A stretch of DNA of 60,431 nt from Laspinema palackyanum D2a (GTDB lineage: Bacteria; Cyanobacteriota; Cyanobacteriia; Cyanobacteriales; Laspinemataceae), in assembly GCA_025370845.1 (NCBI GenBank), contig JAMXFF010000046.1:1-60431 (forward strand), read 5' to 3'. Position numbers and translations under genes: made by a program. How positions within the stretch are numbered: the stretch's first letter is position 1; every line of letters starts with the position of its first letter. Of this stretch, positions 41,411 to 51,355 are shown one piece after another. Below the pieces are notes generated by a model. That model did no database searches, was not told where the DNA came from, and was given only the letters and a program-made list of their open reading frames with translations.

Positions 41411-43297
41411 TTACAAAATTGGCACAAACAGATCTTTTTCTGGAACCGTCGTGTATTCCGCCACAATTTGACGCAACTCTTCCCCATCCATTGATTCCTT
41501 CTCAATCAGCAGATCCACCAAGCGATCAATCACGATGCGATTTTCGCGGATAATGCGCTTGGCTTCATCATGACAATGCTCCACAATGGAACGCACCTGA
41601 GCATCAATGCGAGAAGCAATTTCGTCAGAATATTCCGATCGCGTCATTAAATCGCGACCTAAAAATACTTCCCCTTGTTGGGTTTCCAAAGACATCGGAC
41701 CCAAATCCGACATTCCGAAGCGAGTCACCATCTGACGCGCCATGCCAGTCACCTGTTGCAAGTCACCGCCAGCACCCGTGGTCACTTCAGAATCGCCAAA
41801 AATGACCTCCTCAGCCGCACGTCCACCCAATGCACCCATAATCCGGGCCATTAACTGGGATTTAGAGATCAGCATTTGGTCTTCATTCGGCATAAACCAA
41901 GTCAAACCTTGTGCCTGTCCCCGGGGAATCAAGGTAACTTTCTGCACCGGGTCATGGTTTTTGACCAAGGTCCCGACGATCGCATGACCAATTTCGTGAT
42001 ACGCAATCAAGCGCTTACTCTTGCTATCCACCAGGGGAGTGCCTTCCATCCCGGCTACAACCCGGTCTACGGCATCATCAATTTCCAGAATGGTAATCGC
42101 TTCTTTACGGCGACGGGCGGTTAAAATTGCGGCTTCATTGAGCAAGTTAGCTAAATCTGCGCCGGTAAAACCAGGAGTCCGACGGGCGATCGCCTCTAAA
42201 GAGACTTGATCCGATAATTTCTTATTGCGAGCATGAACATCAAGAATTTCCAAACGACCCTTGATATCTGGTGCATCTACCGTTACTTGGCGATCGAAAC
42301 GACCGGGACGCAACAAGGCTGAATCCAAGACATCGGGACGGTTAGTAGCCGCAATAATAATGATGCCAGTATTGCCCTCAAATCCATCCATTTCAGTCAG
42401 GAGTTGGTTGAGAGTTTGTTCGCGCTCATCGTTACCCCCACCGATGCCAGCACCCCGTTGACGTCCAACGGCATCAATTTCATCAATGAAAATGATACAG
42501 GGGGCATTTTCTTTGGCTTTCTTGAACAGGTCCCGGACACGGGAAGCACCGACCCCGACAAACATTTCCACAAATTCAGAACCGGAGATGCTGAAGAAGG
42601 GAACACCGGCTTCTCCTGCGATCGCCTTGGCAAGTAAGGTTTTCCCGGTTCCCGGAGGTCCAATCAACAGGACGCCTTTGGGAATCTTTGCACCAACAGC
42701 GGTAAACCGTTCGGGTTTTTTCAGGAACGTTACAACTTCTTGGAGTTCTTCTTTGGCTTCTTCAATCCCTGCCACATCGTCAAACATCACCCCAGTTTTC
42801 GCTTCCATCTGAAAACGAGCTTTGGACTTGCCGAAGTTCATGGCTTGTCCTGGACCCCCAGGAACATTGTTGGAACGGCGGAAGAGGAAGAATAAGCCAG
42901 CCAATAATAGGACGGGGAAAATTAAATTCCCCAACAGTCCCCAGATTGCTCCATCATTGCGGATGGGATGGGAGTCAAAACTGATATTGGAGTCTCTGAG
43001 GCGGGCGATCAGTTCGGGAGCATTTCCTGGTAAATCGACTCGCAAACGCTGCACTCGGTTGTCTAGATCGGGATCGACGGCTTCAACGATCGCCGTCCGG
43101 CCACCTTCATATAAATCTACGTTGGTTACGCGATCGGCGTCCAGGTATTCCAAAAACCGACCGTAGCTCATGCGAGTATTGGCGGCATTATTTCCCATAT
43201 TCATGGCGGGGGAGGAAAAGACACCCTGCCAGACGACAAAGGCGATTACTAATGCAGGTAATGCCCACAGTAAAATTATTCTCCAGGAAGATTTCAT
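41411..43297 (-). CDS. ftsH: ATP-dependent zinc metalloprotease FtsH
   Basis: A 628-residue membrane AAA+ protease. Two N-terminal membrane helices (about 5-25 and 105-122) flank a periplasmic/lumenal part. The AAA module has Walker A GPPGTGKT, Walker [10 protein letters not shown] and the SRH block [21 protein letters not shown], plus the [13 protein letters not shown] pore/linker region. The zinc site is HEIGH (near residue 418), with the third ligand in the GGDLQQVT segment. In cyanobacteria FtsH hexamers degrade damaged D1 for photosystem II repair and regulate iron response. Which of the usual four paralogues this is cannot be fixed from the sequence alone. Confidence 0.96.
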   Translation of the reverse strand: MKSSWRIILLWALPALVIAFVVWQGVFSSPAMNMGNNAANTRMSYGRFLEYLDADRVTNVDLYEGGRTAIVEAVDPDLDNRVQRLRVDLPGNAPELIARLRDSNISFDSHPIRNDGAIWGLLGNLIFPVLLLAGLFFLFRRSNNVPGGPGQAMNFGKSKARFQMEAKTGVMFDDVAGIEEAKEELQEVVTFLKKPERFTAVGAKIPKGVLLIGPPGTGKTLLAKAIAGEAGVPFFSISGSEFVEMFVGVGASRVRDLFKKAKENAPCIIFIDEIDAVGRQRGAGIGGGNDEREQTLNQLLTEMDGFEGNTGIIIIAATNRPDVLDSALLRPGRFDRQVTVDAPDIKGRLEILDVHARNKKLSDQVSLEAIARRTPGFTGADLANLLNEAAILTARRRKEAITILEIDDAVDRVVAGMEGTPLVDSKSKRLIAYHEIGHAIVGTLVKNHDPVQKVTLIPRGQAQGLTWFMPNEDQMLISKSQLMARIMGALGGRAAEEVIFGDSEVTTGAGGDLQQVTGMARQMVTRFGMSDLGPMSLETQQGEVFLGRDLMTRSEYSDEIASRIDAQVRSIVEHCHDEAKRIIRENRIVIDRLVDLLIEKESMDGEELRQIVAEYTTVPEKDLFVPIL

Positions 43298-43660
43298 AGG
43301 ATGCGGTGGCCTCTAGTACAAATTCAGACAATGAGATTAAAAGCAAATTGGGTGTAATTAAACCCAAGCGAGTTGATTGAGGGCAGTCGGGGGGTTCTCT
43401 TTTTTCCACTTTCGGCTCCTCCCCCGAGGGGTGGAGTCCGGGCATAGAGTAAAACCGTTCATCCCGATCAGAATCTTAATCAAATTTAACTTAATTATCA
43501 GGATCGATGCAACTGACTCGCCCAAAAGTCGGTAAAACCGGCTCAGAATCAGGTGAACCGACCACTCATGTACACCGCAATTTGCGGAATGGTTCGGAAA
43601 ACCCTTCTTTAAGTTTAAGTTATGTTAAGACAATTTCACAATTTGATTAACTGCTCCTCC
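43298..43660. other. Intergenic region upstream of ftsH
   Basis: About 360 bases upstream of the minus-strand ftsH. It would hold the ftsH promoter. Only an open frame with no family signal (43188-43445) overlaps its start. Nothing else was recognised. Confidence 0.35.
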
Positions 43661-43921
43661 GGTCCCCTCCCCTGTGTCTTGGGGAGGGTTAGGGTGGGGT
43701 CCTCCTGACGTGGCTGAGGCCACGTCAGTATGAATGGTTGATTAGAGTGTCAGAGTGACGCTATCTCGCCGATTAACAAGGAAAGAGCTTGGACCCGTCT
43801 CCATCCAGGCGCTGTAAGCGAAGCTATCCCGTAGGGAATCCCTACAAAAAGTGCGTGACTTGGCGTCAGCCACGTCACGGAGACCCCACCCTAACCCTCC
43901 CCTTGGCAAGGGGAGGGGACC
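43661..43921. repeat. Large inverted repeat (GGTCCCCTCCCC... arms)
   Basis: The left arm (43661-43730) and right arm (43852-43921) are reverse complements over about 70 bases with roughly 80 percent identity by eye. Both contain GGGGAGGGTTAGGGTGGGGT and a GACGTGGCTGA segment. The roughly 120 bases between contain AGCGAAGCTATCCCGTAGGG, another dispersed cyanobacterial motif. Each arm also has its own small hairpin. No transposase is present; it resembles a non-autonomous palindromic element. Confidence 0.8.
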
Positions 43922-44043
43922 GGAAACGTAAAAAACTACTCTTGTAAGGTTCCCCTCTTCTTGGTTAACAAAGTTAAGACATAGGGGAGGGTTATGACCA
44001 TTTAGAAACGAGGGGTAACCGAGGCGATCGCCAGAATGCAAAA

Positions 44044-44067
44044 ATGGGCGCACCTAGATGCGCCCAT
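44044..44067 (-). terminator. Terminator on the gltX strand
   Basis: ATGGGCGCA pairs with TGCGCCCAT around CCTAGA; on the minus strand it is followed by TTTTTGC. It lies about 300 bases past the gltX stop, so it may end a long gltX 3' tail or a separate transcript. Confidence 0.7.
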
Positions 44068-44082
44068 CTTATGAATCTTGTA

Positions 44083-44363
44083 TCAATCGGTTTTTTTTAA
44101 ACGTCCCCCAGACTGTCCCGATTCCTGTAACTGTAGGGGTGATTCGGGAATCACCCGAGAACGGCAATGGGGTTTAGCAGCATTGGAGGAGACAGCTAGA
44201 TGTCCAGCCCACTGCCCCTCCCGGGGATGAGTCCCCCTGCTACCCGCATCCTCAAAGGAGTGTGTGGAACGAAACGCGGAATGCACAAGGCAAAATAGAA
44301 CCGGAGAACCGTCTTAGGAAGGGTCAGGACACGGCTGGGACCCTTAACCGACAGTTCAATGGT
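44083..44363. other. Unexplained structured region downstream of gltX
   Basis: About 280 bases with no gene but dense inverted repeats: GGGTGATTC/GAATCACCC at 44137-44156, and GGGGA/TCCCC pairs around 44221-44235. With the terminator at 44044 on the minus strand, it could be a small RNA or just a mosaic of dispersed repeats. I could not match it to 6S, RNase P, tmRNA, SRP RNA or a riboswitch. Confidence 0.4.
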
Positions 44364-46295
44364 CTAGGGGTTAGGGGAATGGTTCCCGGTAATTTGTTCT
44401 TTGATTTCCTCAACTTTGACCGACAACTCTTTACGAGTCGCTGCACTGAGTAAATACCGATAAATAAACCAGCCAGAGTAAGCCATACCCACGATTTCAA
44501 AGGTTGGCTGTACTAGGGGAATGCCGTTAAGCACTTCCAAGACAGCAACCAATACTCTGAGGGACACCAAAGCCGCAATCAGTAAACCAACGGTGGTTAA
44601 GGGTCTTTGGTTGTCTTTAACAAACCCAGTCACGTAATCCGGGAGATAAGAGAGGATTTCGCGAACTTGTTTGCCGATCCGCTCTAACTGTTCATTTGTG
44701 GCCCCTGTGTTGGGGACTCCGGTGGTCACCACTGGGACAGTCGATGGTTCAGACATCTCGTCCACAGGGATTTCAGAAGTAGGAATTTCTACCACAATCT
44801 TATCTTGGGATGTTTCTGGTTCAGGATTTTGAGTCAAGGTACTACCCTCTTGTTCGTCAACCTTTAAGACTTTGTGCAGGCGCGTTTTGTCCAGCTCCCG
44901 CTGATAAAGTAATACCCAAGATTGTATCAGGTCAGGACCGTGCAGTTCGCCGGTTAATCCGGCGCGCAGCGATCGCATCACCAGCCCTTTTTTGACATTG
45001 AGCTGTTTTGTGACCTGTTTAATGATGTCTTGAGCATCTGCTGCTGTCAGGCTTTCGTGACTTTTTAACTGTCCGATTACCGCTTCGAGAACCTGGGAGG
45101 CTCCCTCTTTTTCCAGTTCGGCTGCCGCTTCATCGCTGAGTTCGACCTCATCCACAAAGAACATCCGACTGAGTTCCACCGCATCGGTCAAGCGAGTTAA
45201 ACTCGGACCAATTAAGGCAGATAGTTGTTCCAACCAAGGACGATTGCCCTCCGGATCAACCGAGTATCCCGCTTGTTGCCACACTGGAATCAAGTGGTCG
45301 GTGAGTTTTTCCGGGGACATTTGGTGGAGGTATTGGCTATTAATCCAATCCAGTTTATCCCAATCAAATTTGGCCCCGGCTTTATTGACGCGATCGAAGC
45401 TAAACTGCTTTGCCGCCTCATCCAGAGTAAACAGTTCCTGGTTATCCGGCGGGGACCAACCCAGCAAGGTCATATAGTTGACCAAGGCTTCGGGAAGGAA
45501 TCCCATCGCCTGAAATTCGGAAATCCCGGTCACGTTATCTCGTTTTGAGAGTTTTTTGCCGGAAATATCCAAAATCAGCGGCGTATGGGCAAATTCCGGG
45601 ACCGCGACATCAAAGGCTTCGTAAAGCAGAATTTGTTTGGCGGTATTGGCAATATGGTCTTCCCCGCGAATCACTTGGGTGATTCTCATGTCAATGTCAT
45701 CGACAACAACGGCGAGGTTGTACAGCGGCATCCCGATGTCGGCACCACTGGAACCGCGCGCGATCACCATATCACCCCCGAGGTCACTGCCTCGCCAGGA
45801 GACTTCACCGCGTACTAAGTCATTCCAGACAATCTCGCGATCGTCTTCGATTTTGAAGCGAATCACCGAGGGCCGTCCTTCCGCTTCATATTTGGCGATT
45901 TGATCCACCGTTAGATCCCGGTGGCGATTATCGTAGCGGGGGGCTTCATTCCGGGCTTTTTGGGCTTCTCTCATTTCGTCGAGTTCTTCGGCGGTGGTGT
46001 AACACCGATAGGCGAGACCCTTATCAATGAGAGTTTTGACTCGTTCCCGGTAGAGATCGAGACGCTTGGACTGGAAAACCGGCCCTGCATCCCAGTTCAG
46101 ACCCAACCAGGTGAGTCCATCCAGGATATTTTGGGTGAACTCCGGGCGCGATCGCTCCTCATCGGTATCTTCGACCCGTAAAATGAACTGGCCCCCTTGA
46201 TTCCGGGCAAATAACCAGTTAAACACAGCCGTTCTGGCTGTTCCAATATGCAAGTTCCCAGTCGGACTAGGAGCTATTCTCACGCGAACAGTCAC
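44364..46295 (-). CDS. gltX: Glutamate--tRNA ligase fused to a CAAD membrane domain
   Basis: A 643-residue protein; ordinary GluRS is about 480. Residues 1-480 are the synthetase, with [19 protein letters not shown] (HIGH-type motif), [10 protein letters not shown], and [10 protein letters not shown] (KMSKS). It charges tRNA-Glu, supplying translation and, via GluTR, tetrapyrrole synthesis in cyanobacteria. A Pro/Thr/Glu-rich linker (about 483-545) leads to the CAAD domain, which has two membrane helices ([24 protein letters not shown] and [16 protein letters not shown]) and a helical end. CAAD anchors certain cyanobacterial synthetases to membranes, presumably thylakoids. tRNA-Asp lies just upstream. 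Confidence 0.95.
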   Translation of the reverse strand: MTVRVRIAPSPTGNLHIGTARTAVFNWLFARNQGGQFILRVEDTDEERSRPEFTQNILDGLTWLGLNWDAGPVFQSKRLDLYRERVKTLIDKGLAYRCYTTAEELDEMREAQKARNEAPRYDNRHRDLTVDQIAKYEAEGRPSVIRFKIEDDREIVWNDLVRGEVSWRGSDLGGDMVIARGSSGADIGMPLYNLAVVVDDIDMRITQVIRGEDHIANTAKQILLYEAFDVAVPEFAHTPLILDISGKKLSKRDNVTGISEFQAMGFLPEALVNYMTLLGWSPPDNQELFTLDEAAKQFSFDRVNKAGAKFDWDKLDWINSQYLHQMSPEKLTDHLIPVWQQAGYSVDPEGNRPWLEQLSALIGPSLTRLTDAVELSRMFFVDEVELSDEAAAELEKEGASQVLEAVIGQLKSHESLTAADAQDIIKQVTKQLNVKKGLVMRSLRAGLTGELHGPDLIQSWVLLYQRELDKTRLHKVLKVDEQEGSTLTQNPEPETSQDKIVVEIPTSEIPVDEMSEPSTVPVVTTGVPNTGATNEQLERIGKQVREILSYLPDYVTGFVKDNQRPLTTVGLLIAALVSLRVLVAVLEVLNGIPLVQPTFEIVGMAYSGWFIYRYLLSAATRKELSVKVEEIKEQITGNHSPNP

Positions 46296-46389
46296 AATTA
46301 TTTTCTCTAATTAACTTCGTTTGCAAGGAGACACGCCGTGTCCCCTATTATTAGGAAAACACGGCGCGTAACCTGATTTATATTTTAAA

Positions 46390-46463
46390 CGGGACTGACG
46401 GGGCTCGAACCCGCAACTTCCGCCGTGACAGGGCGGTGCTCTAACCAATTGAACTACAGTCCC
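46390..46463 (-). tRNA. tRNA-Asp (anticodon GTC)
   Basis: On the minus strand GGGACTG pairs with CAGTCCC to form the acceptor, followed by discriminator G. The D arm has GTTCAATTGGTTAGAGCAC, the anticodon arm CCGCCCTGTCACGGCGG reads GTC, and the T arm GCGGGTTCGAGCCCCGT is complete. CCA is not encoded. It is 94 bases upstream of gltX on the same strand. Confidence 0.97.
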
Positions 46464-46602
46464 TTTCCTTGAGCCTTTTATATCTTGCACGATGCTTTTG
46501 GATTTGTCAACCCCTTTTTCAAAAAAGTTTTTTGAACTCTGGCGGAGTCGATTACAGCTTGGCAATATCCAGTCAGGGCGGACCCGTGGGTGCTGCCAGA
46601 AA

Positions 46603-46740
46603 CCGGCGGGGGATAAATCCCCCGCCTCATAGCTCAAGTCGGTTAAAAACCGACTAAAAAACCCACGGGATAAGACTTGCAGTCGGTTTCAACCGACTTG
46701 ATTCTGTTAGGCGGGGGATTTATCCCCCGGCGGGTGTTGC
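46603..46740. repeat. Complete copy of palindromic repeat family A
   Basis: A single clean copy of 138 bases: CCGGCGGGGGATAAATCC at the left, AGTCGGTTAAAAACCGACT in the middle, AGTCGGTTTCAACCGACTT, and GGCGGGGGATTTATCC to CGGGTGTTGC at the right. The two ends are reverse complements. It lies between tRNA-Asp and a Uma2 gene. Confidence 0.88.
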
Positions 46741-46845
46741 GGCTGCTGTCATGACGTGCTAGGAGATGATTTATCCTAGAGGTAAGGGCGATCGCCACCT
46801 TAACCCGCCATCACCCCCCCCAAATTCTCAAGGGAAGGCAAAATC

Positions 46846-47409
46846 ATGTCTAATCAAGCCTTAAAATCTGTTCTGACGGTCGAAGAATATCTGCACTATG
46901 AAGAACTCAGCAACATTCGTCACGAGTATATTAAAGGTCAAGTTTATGCCATGTCGGGAGGTAGCCAAGAACACGATTTAATTTCGGTTAATATCATCAC
47001 GGGCCTAAAAAATCAGTTGCGAGGGAGTGGTTGTCGCGTCTTTTCGGGCAACATGAAAGTCAGAATCAAACAACTGGATTTGTTTTATTATCCTGATGTT
47101 TCAATTAGCTGTAATCCTCAAGACCGGCAAAAGTATTTTTTGGACTCCCCTTGTCTAATTTTTGAAGTGCTTTCTCCCAGTACCGAACGGATAGATCGTC
47201 ACGAAAAGCTTATTAATTATCGGGAATTAGATAGCCTTCAAGAGTATGTATTGGTATCACAAACAGAAAAGAAGGTGGAGGTATATCGGCGAGGCGATCG
47301 CCCCTGCGATTGGAGTTTAGCAACTTTTTCACAAAACGATATCGTTGAATTTCAATCTCTGGGATTACAGCTATCTCTTTCCGACATTTATGATGAGGTA
47401 GAACTGTGA
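46846..47409 (+). CDS. Uma2 family endonuclease-like protein
   Basis: A 187-residue Uma2 (DUF820) protein. Blocks: LTVEEYLHYEELSNIRHEYIKGQVYAMSGGSQEHDLISVNI (N-terminal family start), LFYYPDVSISC (active-site Asp), SPCLIFEVLSPSTERIDRHEKLINYREL (Glu-Val-x-Ser) and LQEYVLVSQTEKKVEVYRR. The PD-(D/E)XK residues are intact. It converges with a second Uma2 gene (60 bases between stops), giving two on opposite strands. The two are only distantly similar, so they are not a recent duplication. Confidence 0.88.
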   Translation: MSNQALKSVLTVEEYLHYEELSNIRHEYIKGQVYAMSGGSQEHDLISVNIITGLKNQLRGSGCRVFSGNMKVRIKQLDLFYYPDVSISCNPQDRQKYFLDSPCLIFEVLSPSTERIDRHEKLINYRELDSLQEYVLVSQTEKKVEVYRRGDRPCDWSLATFSQNDIVEFQSLGLQLSLSDIYDEVEL

Positions 47410-47468
47410 TGGTAAAACTCCAAAAATAGAGCGGTTTTAGGCTAATCTTCGCTAAAACCGCCCCTCGC

Positions 47469-48185
47469 TCAATTCTGCGGGTTTTCCGATAATTGCTTGA
47501 CAAACTGCGCGTGTTCGGGTGAATTCAATCCTTCTTGCAAAACTGCGAGGACGCCTGAAAAATCTCCCGATAATAATTTGGAATAGTCTAACCATAACCC
47601 TGGAAAGACTAGACTCCGCAAAACTCCATTTTCATCCGGTTCGATGGGGATATATTCTCCTTCCGTCAGTTGGAACCAATCCAGTTGAGTTTGAGATACG
47701 CGCCATACCAGATACTCTTGCACTCCATTACGACGGTAGACTTGTTTTTTATCATGTAAATCGTAAGTGGCAGTTGATGCGGCGATTTCTGCTATAAATT
47801 CCGGTGGACCTTCAACATAATCATCATCCGTAAGGTGCGACTCTCCCCCAAGACTTTCCTCTAATCTGAGTAAGGCATCGGGTTGAGGCTCATTGTCCAA
47901 ATCCAGACGAATGGTAGCATTATCTCCGAGTCTGACTCCAGGAGTCATCGCTCGATAGACGCCTAACCAGGTGATTAAGAGTCCGTGGGGTTCGGCATGA
48001 GGGGTAAAACGGACGGGGGATGGCATATAAACGACTCCTTCGATTAGTTCAGCTTTTTTGCAATTCGGCATGGCGTGATAGCGGCGCTCAAATTCAGGAC
48101 GAGTGAGGCGATCGCCATTCTCTAAAGGAAGGAGTTGTTGTTCCGTTCTGCTGTTGGGTTTTCCCACCAAGGGTTGTCTACTCAT
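47469..48185 (-). CDS. Uma2 family endonuclease-like protein, longer form
   Basis: About 238 residues from the ATG at 48185 (MSRQPLVGKPN), chosen because GGAGAC lies 8 bases upstream (the earlier ATG overlaps that site). Family blocks are LTRPEFERRYHAMPNCKKAELIEGVVYMPSPV, PQPDALLRL (Asp), PPEFIAEIAASTATYDLHDKKQVYRRNGVQEYLVWRV, and a C-terminal extension (PGLWLDYSKLLSGDFSGVLAVLQEGL) seen in the longer Uma2 subfamily. The motif EIAAS replaces the usual EV(L/V)S. Function unknown. Confidence 0.86.
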   Translation of the reverse strand: MSRQPLVGKPNSRTEQQLLPLENGDRLTRPEFERRYHAMPNCKKAELIEGVVYMPSPVRFTPHAEPHGLLITWLGVYRAMTPGVRLGDNATIRLDLDNEPQPDALLRLEESLGGESHLTDDDYVEGPPEFIAEIAASTATYDLHDKKQVYRRNGVQEYLVWRVSQTQLDWFQLTEGEYIPIEPDENGVLRSLVFPGLWLDYSKLLSGDFSGVLAVLQEGLNSPEHAQFVKQLSENPQN

Positions 48186-48267
48186 GATGTTAGTCTCCAT
48201 GAATTGCTCTGGGAAATTACTGTCTTTATTATCAAAGATTTCTCCCGCGATTGTCCAGGAGTCGCCT

Positions 48268-49422
48268 TCACTCTTCTAGGGTAAGGGCAAAAACTAAAAA
48301 CTGCGTCACTTGCAACGGATTAAAATTATTATCACTGACTAAAATTAAGGACCTTCGTCCATCGGCTAATTTCGGACCGAAGGTCATTCCTTCTAAGTTA
48401 TCCAGAGGAATCTCTAAAGTTCGCAAGTCCAGCAACAGGCGTTTTTGAGCCAGTTGTATGTTTTGAATATCAACATCTTTTAAACTCTCCATTGGCTGGA
48501 TATTTGTTGCGCCTTCCAGAGAAACTTCATATAATAAAACGCTATTTCCTACATCTTCTGTAAAGCCCCGTTCTAAACTGAGCAATTTTGTTTCATCCCA
48601 GGCAAGTAATTCGACCAAGCTATGAATTGACAATCCATCCGGAGACTTAGGTGCAGTCTGTACGGGTTCGGTGAGATAGTAAAATTCTTGGGCGGGTTGT
48701 CCTCTGGTTAAATCATATTGCAAAATGCGGACAGGAGTTCCTTTTTCCAGATTTGCGGGTTCTCCATCTTGAACTAAAGCCGTTTCGGGTGCGGTATAGA
48801 GGAATTGCTCACTCGGGCTTAAAGTTAGACTTTCAAAAGCCTGATTATCCCGAATCCCTTGACCATTTTGAGCGATGAATTTATCGGGAATGGGAAGAGA
48901 TTGGAGTTCTTTTCCTTCACGGGAAAATTCTTTGATGAAGGGTTGGATATTTCGTTCCACATCTCCCTCGGATGAAATAAATAGGGTATCGCGACGGGTT
49001 AAGGCAATCCCTTCAGGGTCTACGGTGTAAGTGGGAAAAGGGCGACTGCTTTTATCCACCAAGGGGGTAACACCAATGGGGGTAACAACCAGAGGATTTA
49101 ATTCTATTTCTACATTGTAAAATCTTGCGGGTCCTTGGATTGCGCGATCGTCCGATAGGGCATAATACAGATTGCGCTGAGCATCGTAGGTGATTCCCGA
49201 GAGTCCTCCGAGGGGGGTATTCTGAAAGATAAAGCCGGTGGGGATTTTGAATTCTCCTAGATATTCAATAGGAGAATTTATCACCGAGGCAGAATTAGAA
49301 ATCGTTGGCTTGGAAGGACTCGCAACGGTTTCGGGAAGGGTTTGCGGTTGACAACCCATGCCAAAAGTACAAGACAATCCCAAAGTTACCCATAAAATAG
49401 GATTGATTTTAGCAAAAATCAT
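48268..49422 (-). CDS. Lipoprotein with esterase-like/phytase beta-propeller domain
   Basis: A 384-residue protein of the 'esterase-like activity of phytase' family. The signal peptide ends in a lipobox (GLSCTFGMGCQPQ), so Cys24 or so would be lipidated and the protein anchored at a membrane. The mature part begins at IEYLGEFKIPTGFIFQNTPLGGLSGITYDAQRNLYYALSDDR, then VDPEGIALTRRDTLFISSEGD, AFESLTLSPSEQFLYTAPE and LEGMTFGPKLADGRRSLILVSDNNFNP, all typical of the family. The family name comes from homology to a phytase paper; substrate and activity are not established. Confidence 0.85.
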   Translation of the reverse strand: MIFAKINPILWVTLGLSCTFGMGCQPQTLPETVASPSKPTISNSASVINSPIEYLGEFKIPTGFIFQNTPLGGLSGITYDAQRNLYYALSDDRAIQGPARFYNVEIELNPLVVTPIGVTPLVDKSSRPFPTYTVDPEGIALTRRDTLFISSEGDVERNIQPFIKEFSREGKELQSLPIPDKFIAQNGQGIRDNQAFESLTLSPSEQFLYTAPETALVQDGEPANLEKGTPVRILQYDLTRGQPAQEFYYLTEPVQTAPKSPDGLSIHSLVELLAWDETKLLSLERGFTEDVGNSVLLYEVSLEGATNIQPMESLKDVDIQNIQLAQKRLLLDLRTLEIPLDNLEGMTFGPKLADGRRSLILVSDNNFNPLQVTQFLVFALTLEE

Positions 49423-49540
49423 AGAGGTTTGAGTTGATATGTTTTCTTGGGGTTAGCAAAAATATAAATGTTTTAACCAGCTAAAATAGCTACTATTTCC
49501 CGGGTTTAACTTGAATTTATAGCAGTTTTAACCCTGAAAT

Positions 49541-51025
49541 TCAGGAATAACTTTGAGAAAATTGTACCAACCAGTCTTTAACGACAAAGGTCGCGATGCA
49601 GTCATCTTCGTTATAGGTTAAAATTAAATCCAGATAATGACGATCGCCCGTTTCTAACCAGCGATCGTACCACACTACACATTGAGCACCGGAGGCTAAG
49701 GCATTTTGCCACTCAAATCCGAGATATCGAGCAATCGACTTGAGGGCATAACTTTCCACCGGCATTACTACGGATTTGGTCACCAACTTATGAATATCCA
49801 CAAACCGATTCAGAATCACTTTCCATCGATGTGGAGGAGTATGGTAGCGTCGGGCCAGTTTTTTGATAGTTTGAATTTCATAGTCACAAAAATGAAAAAT
49901 TGGGGCAATCGGATAGGTCCAAATTAATTCCAAAAACTGCTCCCAAATTTGCAGTTCCTCTTCGGGACTTTCGGCTAAAAACGCATGAAATTTCTGGATG
50001 GGTGCTTCTCCTGGGGCGAGATTGCGGCGATCAACGACTAACACACCCAGTAGAAAATCGAGGTCTAATTCCGGTTGCGCTTCAATATCAAAATAGAGTT
50101 CAACGGGAGATACGGGTAGAAACTTCGGAGAAAGCGGCAATTTTTGGGGTAAGGCGATCGCTTGATTATTGAGGGTTGCCTTAGCTTGTATGATCAGATC
50201 ACGGGCGACAGTTTCCGGTTCATATTGCTTATTGCAAACCTCGACTAGACCATTCGCTAAAGTAAGTACATCCGCATGGGCGAGGGATTCTAGCTGGGTC
50301 AAATTGAGTTGTTTTAACTGTTGATACCGAATCGGGGTTACTCCAGGCAGGAGGGAGAGATGCTGTGTCTCTTGGGCGATCGCATAACAATGACTCTGCC
50401 AGTGGCACATACTGCAAGGATGTCTTGCCATAAAGACTTCCGGTTCCTGGCGACTGCTCAACATTTTAATGCAAGGGTTTAATATCTCCTGCATTTGAGG
50501 GACATATTTCTCTAAATTCACCCTATATTCGCCGGTTTCACGGCAAACTAACCAGGCGTCCTGGGGCCAAGCCCCCTGGACCCCCGCCAACACCAGGGCG
50601 TGAAAGGCTGCCATAATTTGATGTTGTGCCTTCGGACGTTTACTAAAGCGAATATCCACGGGAATATAGGACCAATTCCCATACACCGAGGCACCGGGTT
50701 TTCGGATTAATAAATCAGGACGACTCATCAGGGTGACCCCTTGGGGTCCTGGAGTCATCAAGACGCCGTGAGCAATGCGATCGACACCCTGTTGCATTAA
50801 CGCCACAGTTGCCTCGGCACCCTTTACCCAGTCTCCATAGGGATAATTCGGGCGTTGAGCAGGGTATTCTGCCAAAACGTCCTGTCGGTAAACTTCGCTA
50901 TCCCGTTTCAGTTTGGTGGCAAAATCACTCGCGGATTCTGGATGAGTGCCATTTCCATACAGGTTGAGGAATGACAGGCGCGCACAGCGTTGGTAATCAA
51001 ATAAAAGGTTGTCAGTTAGCAGCAT
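49541..51025 (-). CDS. TM0106-family RecB-like putative nuclease
   Basis: A 494-residue protein. The N-terminal half resembles a RecB/Cas4-like PD-(D/E)XK nuclease (FDYQRCARLSFLNLYG, MSRPDLLIRKPG, YIPVDIRFSK). It has a cysteine cluster, CSMCHWQSHC, that with the early Cys (QRCAR) could hold an Fe-S cluster. The middle has helix-hairpin-helix-like sequence (LLPGVTPIRYQQLKQLNLTQLESL). The C-terminal half is an RNase H-like exonuclease domain (YFDIEAQPELDLDFLLG, with Asp-x-Glu, and EDDCIATFVVKDWL). Two nuclease folds in one polypeptide is the known TM0106 architecture. The role in DNA repair or defence is unknown. Confidence 0.85.
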   Translation of the reverse strand: MLLTDNLLFDYQRCARLSFLNLYGNGTHPESASDFATKLKRDSEVYRQDVLAEYPAQRPNYPYGDWVKGAEATVALMQQGVDRIAHGVLMTPGPQGVTLMSRPDLLIRKPGASVYGNWSYIPVDIRFSKRPKAQHQIMAAFHALVLAGVQGAWPQDAWLVCRETGEYRVNLEKYVPQMQEILNPCIKMLSSRQEPEVFMARHPCSMCHWQSHCYAIAQETQHLSLLPGVTPIRYQQLKQLNLTQLESLAHADVLTLANGLVEVCNKQYEPETVARDLIIQAKATLNNQAIALPQKLPLSPKFLPVSPVELYFDIEAQPELDLDFLLGVLVVDRRNLAPGEAPIQKFHAFLAESPEEELQIWEQFLELIWTYPIAPIFHFCDYEIQTIKKLARRYHTPPHRWKVILNRFVDIHKLVTKSVVMPVESYALKSIARYLGFEWQNALASGAQCVVWYDRWLETGDRHYLDLILTYNEDDCIATFVVKDWLVQFSQSYS

Positions 51026-51355
51026 ATCTTTAACATACCAAGAATCAGTCGGCGAGAATACTCAGGTGAACGAACAGCGTGGCGATCGCCTCCGAGTCCC
51101 GAGGCAGGGGTGATCAGGCTAATCCGTAGCGGTCTAAAGTGGCCCCCCTGCTGTGGGTTGCTCAGTCCGGAAGAAAGGAAGCATCAAATCAATAGCGCCC
51201 CAAGGTAGAGAACATTAATTGATAGAATTTTTAGGAAAGGTTTATTTAATTATAAAGAATCTATTATTAGAATTTATGTAAAACTGGAGATAAAAATTAT
51301 TGAATTCTCTCATCAGACTCCAACAGAATCCCCCCGCTCACTCGCTACCCGTTCT
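51026..51355. other. Divergent intergenic region
   Basis: 330 bases between the nuclease and histidine-kinase genes. It contains one GGCGATCGCC site and AT-rich sequence at 51215-51300. Nothing else recognised. Confidence 0.35.

Noticed and set aside
43742-44053. 103-codon minus-strand frame
   Set aside because: Lies over the large inverted repeat and dispersed repeat motifs; reading frame is an accident of the repeats.
44101-44180. Cobalamin riboswitch-like GACTGTCCCG...CTGTAAC segment
   Set aside because: A few bases resemble the B12-box region, but the required surrounding helices and a downstream cobalamin gene are absent.
46469-46657. 62-codon frame ending in [10 protein letters not shown]
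   Set aside because: It is a family A repeat read through from intergenic DNA next to the tRNA; not a gene.
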